The notes under the pieces are model-generated. The model searched no databases and was not told the origin of the DNA. It saw only the letters and a list, made by a program, of their open reading frames with translations. This document shows, one piece after another, positions 51,271 to 63,790 of a stretch of DNA of 64,000 nt. Within the stretch, counting starts at the first letter, position 1; every line of letters starts with the position of its first letter. Position numbers and translations under genes: made by a program. Source of the DNA: Selaginella tamariscina (lineage: Eukaryota > Streptophyta > Lycopodiopsida > Selaginellales > Selaginellaceae); assembly GCA_003024785.1 (NCBI GenBank), contig PUQB01000131.1, positions 372,001 through 436,000 on the forward strand. The letters are read 5' to 3'.

Positions 51271-52022
51271 CTCACATGTATGACAGGTGATGACATCCCG
51301 GTCATCTCCGGCTCGGCCCTGTTGGCACTTGAGGAACTCACCAAGAACAAAGAGGTCAAAAGGGAGAAAATAAATGGGTGGACAAGATCTACGAACTCCG
51401 GGACGCAGTCGACAAGTACATCCCCATCCCACCAAGGCAAACAGACCTCCCCTTCCTAATGGCAATAGAGGATGTCTTCTCCATCACCGGACGAGGAACA
51501 GTCGCTACTGGACGTGTGGAGAGAGGCACGATCAAGGTCGGAGAGGTTGTGGAGATAGTCGGACTGCGTGAGACAAGGAACACCACGGTTACTGGTTGTG
51601 AGATGTTCAAGAAAGAGCTCGACGAGGCCCTCGCTGGGGACAACTGTGGGCTATTACTGAGGGGTATACAGAAGGCAGATATACAGAGGGGAATGGTCCT
51701 TGCTAAGCCAGGTTCGATTCAGCCTTTTAACAAGTTTCAGGCACAGGTATACGTGTTGAAGAAGGAAGAAGGGGGCAGGCACTCCCCGTTCTTCTGTGGT
51801 TACCGGCCACAGTTCTACATGAGAACCACGGATGTAACCGGGAACGTAACCGAGGTTACCGGTGAGAAGGGTGAGGAGTCTAAGATGGTTATGCCAGGAG
51901 ACAGAGTTAACATGAAAGTGCAGCTTATTAGTCCTGTGGCTATTGAAAAGAAGATGAGGTTTGCTATACGTGAAGGTGGGAAGACCGTGGGTGCAGGTGT
52001 TATTGTGGACGTGATGAACTAA
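50198..52022 (+). CDS. tufA: Chloroplast elongation factor Tu
   Basis: GTPase that delivers aminoacyl-tRNA to plastid ribosomes; nuclear-encoded and imported. Exons 50198-50376, 50675-51198 and 51287-52022. Residues 1 to about 70 are a serine-rich transit peptide ([18 protein letters not shown]). The mature part starts near [27 protein letters not shown], with G1 GHVDHGKT, G3 DCPGHADY and G4 NKQD, then domain 2 ([12 protein letters not shown]) and domain 3 to [10 protein letters not shown]. The total is 1439 nt, one short of 480 codons. The missing base lies near 51365-51371 ([14 protein letters not shown] expected), so the protein would be 479 residues, the normal length. Introns are unusual for plant nuclear tufA as far as I know. 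Confidence 0.95.
51199..51286 (+). repeat. 88-nt EF-Tu intron made of (CT)n(CA)n
   Basis: A GT-AG intron whose body is about 26 nt of CT and 32 nt of CA repeat. Splicing joins TTCCCAG to GTGATGAC, restoring the conserved EFPGDDIPV. Confidence 0.93.
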
Positions 52023-52404
52023 GTGAAGTGTGTGGACGTAATCTCTCTAAATGACCGAGCTTTTTGAGGTATGTGATACTTTGGTGCTTTCTTTAGTTAT
52101 TGATTCGATTCGCAAGTGCATTATTCTTAAAACCTATGTACTTGTTCTATATAATTAATATATTAATATGGTTTGCTATGCAAATATATATTTTTAATAT
52201 GACATGGTACAGTTGATATAGACATTTTCTTATATTGCGTGTACTCGATCTTGTGCGTACGTTTATTTCCACTCAAGTAGCCGTGTGCGTGTATATTACT
52301 GCGTGCTTATATGCTAGAGTACACACTACGTTGTGAAGTGCTTATATATATATATACATACACTTTATACCTTGAATTTGTTGATATTTGCTCTCTCTCA
52401 CACA

Positions 52405-52570
52405 CACAGAGGCTACTTCCGCTAGTTAATTATATAATAGTTATTTGTATCTCTTATACATCTAAGTACTCGTGTAGAACTTGTGTGTTACACACGCACA
52501 CGCACACACCCTCTACCGCTAGTTAACTTATACATCTCATTAAGTACTCGGTGTAAAACTTCTGTGTACA
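52405..52570. repeat. Local tandem duplication 3' of EF-Tu
   Basis: Two copies of CCGCTAGTTAA, CTTATACATCT, TAAGTACTCG-TGTA and a CA/CG-rich tail, at about 52425-52500 and 52515-52580. Confidence 0.75.
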
Positions 52571-52662
52571 CACACACACGCACACACATATCTTGCACAC
52601 ACACGCACACATCTTGTTAAAAACGGCCGGGATAAGTCAATTAATGTAAGTAAATAAAACAA

Positions 52663-53265
52663 CTAACGGGACTGGCGAGAGATGCAGGCCACAGCTTTAG
52701 CCCAATGCCTAAGCTTATCTTTCACTTCTTCAAGATCATCACCTGCATAGTTTATTTAAACTATTAAATACACTTATTAATAAAGAAACTAAAATTTTAA
52801 AACTAGCTATTATTAAAAGTAAGAATTCAATATCAATCTTAATTACTTAAAAAGCTTACTTGGATTAAAAATCAAACGAGGTGACGATCCCTGCTGCACG
52901 TCCTGAAAGTTCTTGTTCACAGCATAGCAAACCTCGAGCGCCGGCAACGTATTACAGAGCTCCGGACTCTCCTCGTCAAACCTAAACCCGAGATCAATAC
53001 AACCCTTGAGCTCCTCGTAATCCTCCTCAGTCAGGTTACTGAAACTGGTCCTCGAGCTGCTACTGCTGCTACTGTCGAATGAATTCAATCTCTCCATCCT
53101 CGCCTGTACATCGCTGCACGACTTTATCAGTCTCCTCCTCTCCCACGTCCTCTCCCTGGATAGCTCCGCACACGACATTGTTCTTGTTCTTCTCGTTCTG
53201 TTCCCCACGGGAGCGGCCACATGTGATGTACATGGGGAAGAGTTTGACTCCTCTGTTGTGTCCAT
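52663..53265 (-). CDS. DUF1685 family protein
   Basis: Two exons, 52860-53265 and 52663-52742, joined in phase (NPS|DDL). The protein has about 161 residues, starting MDTTEESNSSPC. Family core: ERRRLIKSCSDVQARMERL, then LTEEDYEELKGCIDLGFRFDEE and PELCNTLPALEVCYAV, ending LEEVKDKLRHWAKAVACISRQ. A serine run (SSSSSSS) lies before the core. This plant-only family has no proven biochemical function. The reading frame is intact and the gene looks complete. It is convergent with EF-Tu. Confidence 0.92.
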
Positions 53266-54864
53266 TGTATGGGAGAAAAAAAGCTAACCCTTTTCCAAAT
53301 TATTAAGGGTTAAGCTCCAATATAAAAGGGTATCACTAAATAAAGCTCATGGTTGGCCGGCTGATCACCTTGTCTGACTTCTATATAAACAGGAGGGCTC
53401 CCATAGGGGTCGACACGTGTCATGTATAGTGATATCTGGACGTGTCATGTATGGTCCAGAAATCTCCTCCCTACCAAACTCCATGTGCACCACATTTCAA
53501 TTCGTGTGTTTAATTGAGTTTAAGTGGATTAATTAAAGTTTAATTAAGGAAGAGGGAGTGGTTTGTTGTTTTCTGTTATACAGTGCATATGACAGAGGTG
53601 GCTACAGTGAAAGCAACACATGGGAACCATGCAAAGGAAATCGAGGGACCATGAGATATGGACATGTCAACAGACTTGTTACTATAGGATAATAGCATTT
53701 ATACGTGAAAATATTGTTAATATAATAATCAAAATGGACAATACGTATACATAAAGCATATAATTAAATTCCTGTATTTTTGGAGTGAATATTCGAATCG
53801 AATTTAAAATGTTGTGACAAAAGGAGCATATTTAAGGTTAGCAAATAGAGAAATGCTATTTTAAATGGTTTAAACATTTCCATAGACGGTTTCATACATA
53901 ATTATAGAATTCCTTGTACGTTTTCAATAGTAAAAATTCTTACTGGTATATTAATTCCCTTAATATATTTTTATTGAATTATTTTCTTACTTGAAAAAAT
54001 ATTTTACTAACTTATACGACTTAACTTTAGAAAAGTTTTTTACAGAAATCAATAAAAATTTAATAATAGTTATTTAACTCTAAATCATATATAATAGAGT
54101 TATTAAAAATTATGGCGTTGTAATATTGATGAAATATTAAATAGTGAAAAATTGAAGTTCCAAGGGTATATATTTAAATTCGGAACTTATGGTTTTACCT
54201 TAATTATTTAAGATTAAATTTAAACCATATAAATTTAAATGTAATAGATAAACATGAGTGTACACATAATAAAATCAAAACCTGACATGAGAAGAATAGA
54301 GAACGTGTGAACCCAAAGATCCATATTATATTAATATACATAAATCCAAGCTAAGTTTGTTTACTCACGTTCTACATTTTATGTTTTTGTTTAATTTAAT
54401 ATTATAAGGTTAAATTTTATTTATTTTATATATGTTAAAAAAGTACATTTGTAGAAATGTTATTTAATAAAAAACTAAAGAAAAATAATAGCTTAGAATT
54501 TGGTTTACCTCAAACGATATCACGTACTGCCTACTGTCCTGCAGCGAATATGTTATATATCTTTACAGCAACAAACTGAAGTGGAAAACTCCCACTATGG
54601 AGTAAAATAATTCACTTAATTAATCACTTAATTATCTTAAACATGTATTAATCATATATAAACAACCTCTTAGTGTGTGGGTACCCAAGGAACCAAATGT
54701 CCTCATCATGCAGTTGATAATGCTGAGCACCAAGTGGGACATGTTCCCGTCAAAAAGCTGTAATTTTCATAAACGGTAAAACCAGCTATACACACACATA
54801 CACATAGATGGCACATGTGTATATATGTGTATTTTTATATACTCTCACCTCTTTTAGGTTTCCG

Positions 54865-54995
54865 TGTGATCTTTAAATATCTACCGTTGGATGGTAACTT
54901 TTAGGGTTGCACATGGGAGCTTTAAATATCTACCGTTGGATGGTACTTTTTTTTTTTTAGGCCTGTACATACGATCTTCAAATATCTTACCGTAT
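54865..54995. repeat. Short tandem repeat with ATCTACCGTTGGATGG
   Basis: Two near-perfect copies about 50 bp apart and a third decayed one (CTTCAAATATCTTACCGTA). The core CCGTTGGAT is frequent in plant promoters. Confidence 0.8.
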
Positions 54996-55388
54996 ATACT
55001 GATAGGTATGTTACAGTATACATACGTGTATAAATACATGTATATGCGTATACACTTATATAAAGGCACGCACATTCAAGAGGGGGATATGGACAGTGGC
55101 ATTTTCTGCTCGCATAGTTTGCCAATGTCAGGGGGTAGGATATGCACCACAGGCTTTTCTTTTATTTGAGTTATGTTTGAAATAAAGTCAAGTACCAGCG
55201 TGATATATAAATATGACAGAGAACAGAACGGGCAGTTTATAGTATTTAATATAAATTATTACTTAATTATTAATTATTAACTAATCATTTAATTATTTTA
55301 TGTAATACAAATTTCCCTAGTTAAAATATAAAAGATATTCCGAGTTAACTTTGATAATTCTTTGTTTGCACGTTCGTGGTCCTTATAT

Positions 55389-55560
55389 TGACAGTGTATA
55401 TATAACTTACATGTGGGTGCACGTATACACATATTTTATGTGTATGTGTACAACAAATACGTATTTTAATTATTTTGACAGTGTGTATGTATAGCTTACA
55501 TGTGGGTGCACGTATACACATATTTTATGTGTATGTGTACCACTATTATGTATTTTAATT
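55389..55560. repeat. Tandem duplication of about 90 bp
   Basis: TTGACAGTGT, CTTACATGTGGGTGCACGTA, TACACATATTTTATGTGTA and GTGTAC occur twice in the same order with few differences. Confidence 0.9.
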
Positions 55561-56745
55561 ATAACAAGGTTGAGTGGAATGCAAGATATTTTGTTTACCA
55601 GCAACATGCCTGTAGTGTGATCTTGCCTGTCATGCGGTTTGCATTGACAGCCTTTGTGAGGAAAAAGGCCCTTTGCTTTCAAGCCAGCAAATTAAAATAA
55701 ATAAAATAAAATAGATAATAAATAAATAAATAAATAAATAAAACAGTAAGATTTCTCGTTCAACTGTGTTGTCAACATCTCCACCAGTAGCCAACAAATA
55801 AATAATTATAATTAATATATTATGTACACGTTCCTTACTAAAACACTCCTTAAACTTGTTTTTATATAAACCACGAGTGTTTAAATTAATAGTTAATTAA
55901 TTAAGATTTTGTCGCGAGTACGTTAGTCTTACGCAAGCATTTACTTTATTAAGCATATTCTCAGTATTTAACTATTTAAAAAATAGAATCAAGGCAAGCA
56001 TTTGATGGACCTGATTGTTTCAAGTATGTGGTGTACAAGGAAAGCAATATAAAACTTATATATATATATTTCATTTCTCTATTAATGAATATCAACTATG
56101 GAGCATCTTTTTTATTTACAAGATTTTTGTCGCGACTATATAAATCTTATTTGATCTTATTTTATGTACATCATTAGCCACCAGCACTTCAATATTTAAT
56201 ATATGACAATTAAAAATTAAATATCTAGTATATAAAAAAAATTAAAATAGGATTAATTATATTTAAAACAGAATCATTTGATGGCCCTACCAGCTTTATA
56301 TATTAGAAATATATAGGATTCTTCTTCAAAAGCTTTTGCCCGTGCATCCAATGCGACTTTTTATTTGGCCTTTGGGAAAGCCTACAAGACCGGAAGCTAA
56401 CGCTAGCTTAATTAACCTTAACAAGTGTTAATTAATTACTCATCACGTGAACACGTGTATAAGATGCTCCTAAGACGAATGACTTGTCACCACGTGTCGT
56501 CATTTTCCACGTGTACAGATGACTGGACTTTTTGCATGTTTTCTTCTCTCCCGTGTTGTGGGGAGAGGAAACATGAGATCCATATCCTAGGGTTATACTT
56601 CATGATATTCTTGTGGAAACATAAATGGGCTCTCAGATCTGCATAAGTCTCATATATTTTCATATTTCTGCATATGTATTTTTAAAGAAACTGCAGGTTC
56701 TTTCTTGTGTCTTTGTGTAACTGCAGTTAGATTGATTCAAGTAGA

Positions 56746-58349
56746 ATGGTGGCTAAAACCATGAGTATATCCTCAAATCTGGTCCAGCCCAAGAACAACA
56801 AGCTGCTATTGTCTCTCCCAGTATCGAAGGCCAAGATTTTCCAAGAGAAACATGGAGATTTGATACAGCAAGAGTGCAGTATGTGTGGGGATGTTGGGTT
56901 CTCCAGCGAGCTCTTCCGGTGCAAGAAATGCGATCACAGATTCCAGCACGCGTATGTCGTGTTTGTTGTTTGTTATATGCACACATTTCTTGCTTGTTTC
57001 TTCGATTTCATGCATATATGCATGTATAAATTCCCAAGATCTCCTTTCTTTCATTACATATGTATTCCTCGTGATATTTTCAAACCCCATATTCTATTTC
57101 TTTGAGTTCTTATGTATTTCATTCATATTCTTTGTTTCATGATAGCTGCAATCACAAAACAAGAACCTTCGTATTTAACCCAAATCCTCAGAATTCATAG
57201 TTTTTCTACCTGCATGCATCACATAAATCGCCATGGTTCATCGTAAATGTCTTTTATGCATGCATTTAGTAATCTATAGTGATACATAGTGATCCAGATC
57301 TTTGATTGTCAATTTATGTATAGTGCAGCATAATATACAGTTTCTTATGCCATATTCATGGCGTATTTCATTCATGCAGTTTGCTTCAGCTATAGAGCTC
57401 AATTCATAGTTAATGTAATTCATGTCATGCAGTTTTCTCTCCATAGATTTCTAAATGCATAATTTAATTATTTAAGTCGATTTTCTTCATCCATGCACTT
57501 CAATCCCATATTATCCACCTCAAATCCGTTCATGGTACATGCAGTTTCTTTTCTTAGATTATCTAAGATTATCTAAGATTACTAAGTTAGATACATACAA
57601 GTAGTTTCCATAGTTTATGTATATGCAGTTTCCATCCATTTATCTTTCAATTCATAATTCATACATGCAGTTCCATGGCCTAAACATGGATCATCCATGG
57701 TTGGTTTCAGATGGTGATATCCTTTCTTATCTTATATATGCTTTCAATGGTTCATTATCATGATTGGTCTTATATATCAAACTTATACCAATTCATGTTG
57801 CATTCTATTCATTCAATCATGCTCATGGGTCTTTCCCTCTCTCTCTCTCTGTCTCATTGTCTTCACTGCAGTGCCATTATTTCTAACTTGGGATTTATCC
57901 ACAGGTATTGTAGTAGATTCTATCCAAGTATCCCAGATCAAGATGTGTGTGACTGGTGTCTACTACAAGATGCAAATCTCTCATCAGGGAGCAGCAGTAA
58001 CAAATCTAGAACTGTCTCAAATCTTGCAGTGAAAAAGAGGCAGACGGATATCCCTTCCCCAAAGAGTTGCAGTAACAAGAACAATTCAAACAGTGATCAT
58101 AAGGATGCTCTGGAGCTCTTGTTAGAAGTTGCACAACATGTGGCACATACTGGCATAGATAAAAGCAGGAAACACACACAGGATCATGGGGATAATAAGA
58201 AGATTAAACAGGAAAATATTAGGATTGAAGAGATTAACAAGAAGCATAGTGATTTAGGTGTTCTTAAGCCCAGGAAGGTTAAGCTGCAGTTAACAACAAG
58301 CAGAAGCATGGGCAGGAGATACAAGCTTCTCTCTGATGTACTTTGTTAG
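56746..58349 (+). CDS. PHD-like zinc-finger protein
   Basis: Two exons, 56746-56951 and 57905-58349, joined in phase 2 (FQH|AYCSRFYP). About 216 residues. Start MVAKTMSISSNLVQPK. The zinc finger is CSMCGDVGFSSELFRCKKCDHRFQH, then YCSRFYP and VCDWCL, giving a PHD-like C4HC3 ligand order, as in a small plant family of PHD/FYVE-like proteins. The remainder is basic and serine-rich, with KPRKVKLQL near the end. Nuclear location and chromatin reading are inferred from the finger. A 953-nt intron splits the finger. The frame is intact. Confidence 0.82.
57360..57690 (+). repeat. Degenerate repeats around ATGCAGTTTCC in the PHD gene intron
   Basis: ATGCAGTTT-like cores followed by CT-rich text recur at about 57376, 57429, 57539, 57625 and 57665. 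Spacing is irregular, so this is a decayed tandem array. Confidence 0.55.
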
Positions 58350-61300
58350 ATAGATTAACGGTTTTTATCTAATTATGTTACATAGTTCTTGGTGAAGTAT
58401 GTGTGCAACTATGATGTTTATATATATAGATAGATTAAAACTTTAAAAACTACTAATTATGCTACTTAGAAGCTGTCCCTAGTTCTTGTGCTAAGCAGTT
58501 CTTTTATAAAATGATGTTCAAACTCAAAAATCACATATTTAATCTCATCCTGTTGTGCTACTTAATATGTGTAGTTCTTGAATATGTTCTTTGTGAAACT
58601 CGAAAGTTACAACTAAGTTTCTTAAAACTGTTGGGAATGATTATATTAATTTAAGTTTTACAAGAATGATATACTAAGTTAAGTACTAATTGCTTATTGC
58701 TACTTTAAGTTTCTCACAGTTATAGATAATTTAAATTTCTTAAAACTCTGAAACAGCTAATGAAGATTATAATACATAACACACACACACACACACACAC
58801 ATATATAAAGAAAATAATGCTTAAATAATTTAAGTATCATCTATTTATTTATAGCGTTTATGAAAGTTTCGTGTGATAAAGCTGTTTCAACTTCCTCTGA
58901 CTGATCATAGTAAACTACATACTTAAATATATATTGTTTATACGGTAATATTAATATATACATATTTTGAACTTAGATATGAAGAAAAGCTTCTGTGGAG
59001 TAGCTTGTATGTAGTACGTATGAGAAAACAACAGGAACAATTGGCAGGTATATATCAGTATATATAGGTGAGTAGATTGAACAGGAAATTTGCGTGCATA
59101 TATATAATATATATCAAATATACGATTATAGATATAAATATATGAAAATTTGATTGCACCAGAGAAGACTCCACCAAGGTCATATTCATGCTTGCAGTGC
59201 GTTGTCTTACGCTATTTAGATCTGTATTTTGAAAGTTTTACAGGGATATTGATGTTCATAACCAATATGTGCTTGTATACCTATGTACCGACATATATTG
59301 TTTTTTATGTGCACACCAGACCATTTCAGATACGTCTACATACATGCATGTGTGTGTATGTGTTAAGGGAGAGGGTGTATTATCTATATTTATAACGATT
59401 AAATTACTTTGTAAAAGAAATTTCAGACTTTTTATTTTCACGAAATACAACTGGTGTTAAAGTTCACAAGAGATACTGTAGGACTATATACCGACATGTA
59501 TTGATTCTATGTATGGGTACCAACATATCTATATCATGTTTGCAGTTGCATGTCTATCGACACACGCGGGCACACACACACACAAGCAAGCATGTGCGTG
59601 TGTTTCAAGTTTCTTAAGAAGTTAAACCTAAAGGTAAAGGCGAGGGTAAAAGTTGGGAAATGGGCAGACCTAGAGTGTGTGCTTGCTTGCCTCATTGATG
59701 GGGTCATTTCCCAGAGAACCCCAACAAAACCCGTCACCTCCAACTCTGACTATGTCTTTTAAATTCAATGTCCAACTGGGACACAGACTCTCATCTTCTT
59801 CTCTTGTTTTTTCTTTTCCAACTTTTGATGGTGATGTCTTTAATTTTAATTAATATTTTTATATATATACTATAGTTAACATCTATACTAGATTTTAGCA
59901 TATGTTAAGATCGCACAATGCACGTATTTAATTAGTCGCGTAGTTGATGATTAAATACTTATGGATACTCTAGGTACTTACATAAGTATCATAAATACTA
60001 CTACTAGTTTTAGTATTAGAGACGATCGAGTCAAATCGCAAAACATGCAGTGTCTGGATGGTGAGAGGACCATAGACCTAACGCTCTTTTATTTAAATAA
60101 ATTATACACATTGATTAAGCTCTAATGTTAATCTAAGCTTATAAATTTAAATGATTGATTCAAACATATATCGTGTCCGGGAGGTAAGGACCTTCAACAG
60201 TACATAATAATACATCTAACTAAACGTAGTCATTACATTGTGAATATAGTATTTTTTTATATAGTCCCAAATCAACTGATTGATATAGTTAAACCGTAAC
60301 GATAGATACTTAACTTAATTGATTATACTTATTATTAATTATACCATTAAAAACTAATATAATTAAATGATATCTTTATTATATATATTTGTAGCTAGGT
60401 TACTGGTGGTAGCTTAGGACTGCGTGTCGGAGAACACAATTGTTGTTGTCATTCTCTTCTGACTTCAGATGCATTTAGCCAACGGTTATATATATATAAA
60501 TGTTTGAAAATTTTAATTAGAATATACTTTTTCTAAAATAGAATATTCCTATTGCAAGTTGATGCAAAGTTTAGTGTTCTCCCCCGTGTCGGTGCCTGTC
60601 GGTATATTTATATATTATATATATATAATATACACTGACTATAAACACTTTAATACATTACCATTATTATTATATTAAATGCATAAGATTTTGTTAAGTC
60701 TGTTGTTTTGATATTGTCCTGGATTGTATGTGTGCATAGATTACAATACATGCATTCAAAAAGATGCCTTCATCAGACCACGTATGTACTGTGAAAATAA
60801 CTTATGTACTAGAAGTATTAATCTTTTTATTAAACAAGGTATTGTACTAAATATATTTACTCGGAAGAAGTATACGGACTGCCATTAAGAATATAAACTT
60901 AGTATATGTACTTAAAAAACTTAAATGTTTTATTAAACAGAAGATACGCATAGGAACTTTAACAAAAGTTTAATGTTTCTTAACTACATCTTATTAAAAA
61001 TTGATGATATGTTTTTTTATATCATATACAAACAAATAGCAATGTATTGTAAATAGTTTCGATTATTAATAATAAGGTTAAACTTTAAAGTCTTCAAAAG
61101 TAAACAAAATAATTAATACGATTGACTCTGCTTGATGTTTCACACTTATATATATATGGTAAGTTATACAATAAAAATTGAAAAATAAATCATGTGTATA
61201 AATGCATAAACATATGTTTACAAGGGTTCTTAAGAAAAGCTTTAATTCCTTCATAGCTATGTGTATGTATGCTAAATAATTATAATGAACTAACATTTTA

Positions 61301-62990
61301 ATCTATTATAATTTATAGTTATTAATTACTTATATGTATGTATAAATACATATATCTCTATAATAAAGTTTCTCTTTATATATAAATATACAGTTTTACT
61401 TCTGGATTACTTACATACAAATATTATGTATTATTAATTCTAAGTAATGTACATATATGCATGTATGTGAATGTAAATATATTGTTTTGGTTGGCTATAT
61501 TTGTGTTTACACTTTTGCCTTAATTTATTAAAATATAATGTGTACTAGAATATTTCAAGAATATCTTAGAATTTGCTAAATTTATTTCAAATCAATGAAT
61601 TTAAAAGACAATAAAATGTGTGTATGTGTGTGAGAGAGACAGGTCTCAACCAATTATAGACATACTCATATATTACATAAGGGTTAAAGGTGCTTTCTAA
61701 TATACAATAAATGATGTAATATTTAAAAAAATTGTTAAGCTTGAATCATATTTTGATTTAAATAAATTGATAAGAATAAGATTAATTATTTAAAAAAGAT
61801 ATAACTAGTGAAAAACATATGGATTCATGTAAACATAGCGTGCACACGCGCGCGCACACACACAGTGTATATATGCAGTGTGTGTGTAAGAAACTATATA
61901 AATATCATTATTTAATAATACATGGTATTTTCATTGTAAGTAATTAAATTTAAGCCACTATATATATAAAGACTATTACACACACACACACACATTTGCA
62001 TAAGCATAAACATATCTTTGTCATTTCTTATTAATATAATTTTGATAATTTAGTATATAGCTCAATATATAATATATAATATTCATAAATTTAAAAACAT
62101 GCCATGCTTGTTTAAATTGTGTGTGTGTGTGTATATATATATACATATATTTAAGGGTTTTCATGATTTAAATGGTGTTAATGTAAGCACTGCTTATGCC
62201 ATTTCTCTACAAAGTGAAAGCAAAGCTTAATGTGCACAGTCTATAGATTTTTATTTTCAACTTATCAAAAGTAAAGACTTGTTGCAATATGAATGTTATA
62301 AAATTTACTTTCAAAAAATTTAATACTGAAATATAAATTTATATAAGAGATATACAAACAAATATGATATGATAATTATATAATGTTTACCACGACGCTA
62401 AACATGGCTTTAATTAAAACAAAATATGATAACGATAAAACAAAAGATATGAGGTATTAAGAATTGACTTTGTGTGTGTGATGTATATTTAGAGCTGCTT
62501 ATACATGTGTTTATGCCATGTACAATTCAAACATTATTATTATATTGTTAAATTTATTTAATATTATTACATGTTGCAATATAAACTATATTTGGCCAGA
62601 CAAATGTTTTTATAGAATTTAAATGTTGTTATGATATAAGATTTAAATTCTACAAATATGATAATAATGTTTAAATCTATTTGCATGTGTATAAATACAT
62701 TAATATAAACTAAGAATAATAAGAAAAGCACCAAAAGGATTACGATTAGAATAAGTAAACATATCGTGATTATATATATTGTAGGGCATATTCCAGTCGC
62801 TTAATGCACTTGGGTATTAGTGATGGTCCGACCGGGTATCATTAGGTATTTGTAGGAAACTCTAGGCTAAAAAAACACATTATTAATTCTAAAATAAAAA
62901 TATAAAGTTTTACAGTGGTATTTTTTAGCTTTATGTATGTAGAATTGTACAGTATGTTGGTGTTGAAACAAGTATGTCCATTGTGTAGGC
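58350..62990. other. AT-rich intergenic DNA
   Basis: No gene supported. Short CA/TG runs (58780, 61977, 62118) and a slightly GC-richer block at 59560-59760 without family resemblance are the only notable parts. Confidence 0.6.
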
Positions 62991-62999
62991 TAGAACTAT

Positions 63000-63790
63000 A
63001 ATCTTCTAATAGAGGAAAAGGAACTTGCGATGTCAGGACTAACATGTGAGAACACATTCTTTATTAAGTTGTATGTAGCCATCAAGTCTTCAAGTTTGTG
63101 GACCCCCTACATCTATATTTGATGTTTATGTTTATCAAGTCCCTTGGTAGATACATTTCCCAACATAGATGAACTACCATAGTGAACAACTCATATTGTT
63201 CTTCATTAATGAAACTTCTTGGCAAATGTAATGATAATGAACACCGACGTGTTTGGTCTTTGAATGAAATACTTGATCTTTGGTCAGAGTCACTACCAAA
63301 TTATTATCACATAGTGATAATGATGAACCATTATAAACCTGTCCAAAACTCTCCAATACACTTCATAACTAAATAACTTCATAATTAACAAGTGAAGCTG
63401 CAATATATTTTGCTTTAGTAATAGAGCATGCAGCACAACGTTGCTTCTTGAGATAAGAGGTTGACCAAGGAAAAAGCAATTGCTATTGGTTGACCGAGCA
63501 TTTATAGGACAACCACCCCAATCAACATTAGTAAATCCCACAAGATCTATAGAATGAGATAAAACAATTTGGCTAGAATAAAGCAAATTGTGATTCATGG
63601 TACCCTTGAGATATCTCAAAACACGTTTAGTAACAATCCAATGAATATGACCAGGATCTTTTATGAGTGTTAACAATATCTCTAATGAATTGTCCCAAAA
63701 TTTAGCAATATCTTTCATGAATTGTCCCAAAGTGTTAGCAATATTTGACCGAGTTGCATGTGACAAATACATCAAAGCACCCACGATGTC
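63000..63790 (-). mobile_element. Ty1/copia remnant (RNase H end of pol)
   Basis: The minus strand reads GALMYLSHATRSNIA, then HWIVTKRVLRYLKGT and FTNVDWGG, the typical copia segment between reverse transcriptase and RNase H. Only this part is present, ends are not visible and it looks old and broken. Confidence 0.85.

Larger units (their letters stand above)
53266..56745. other. Mostly non-coding spacer with unresolved exon-like pieces
   Basis: The DUF1685 promoter lies at 53266-53450 (GACACGTGTC near 53411). Exon-like open pieces with splice-like borders occur at about 54568-54605, 54675-54765 and 55568-55700, but no family was recognised on either strand. Tandem copies of TTTAAATATCTACCGTTGGATGGTA lie at 54873 and 54922. 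A 90-bp duplication lies at 55389-55560. Confidence 0.5.

Noticed and set aside
59550-59762. Open frame of about 70 codons
   Set aside because: It starts in a CA repeat, has no family resemblance, and the opposite strand is equally open.
60430-60475. miR156-like word (GTCAGAAGAGAATGAC on the minus strand)
   Set aside because: Only part of the mature miRNA matches and no opposing arm of a precursor hairpin was found nearby.
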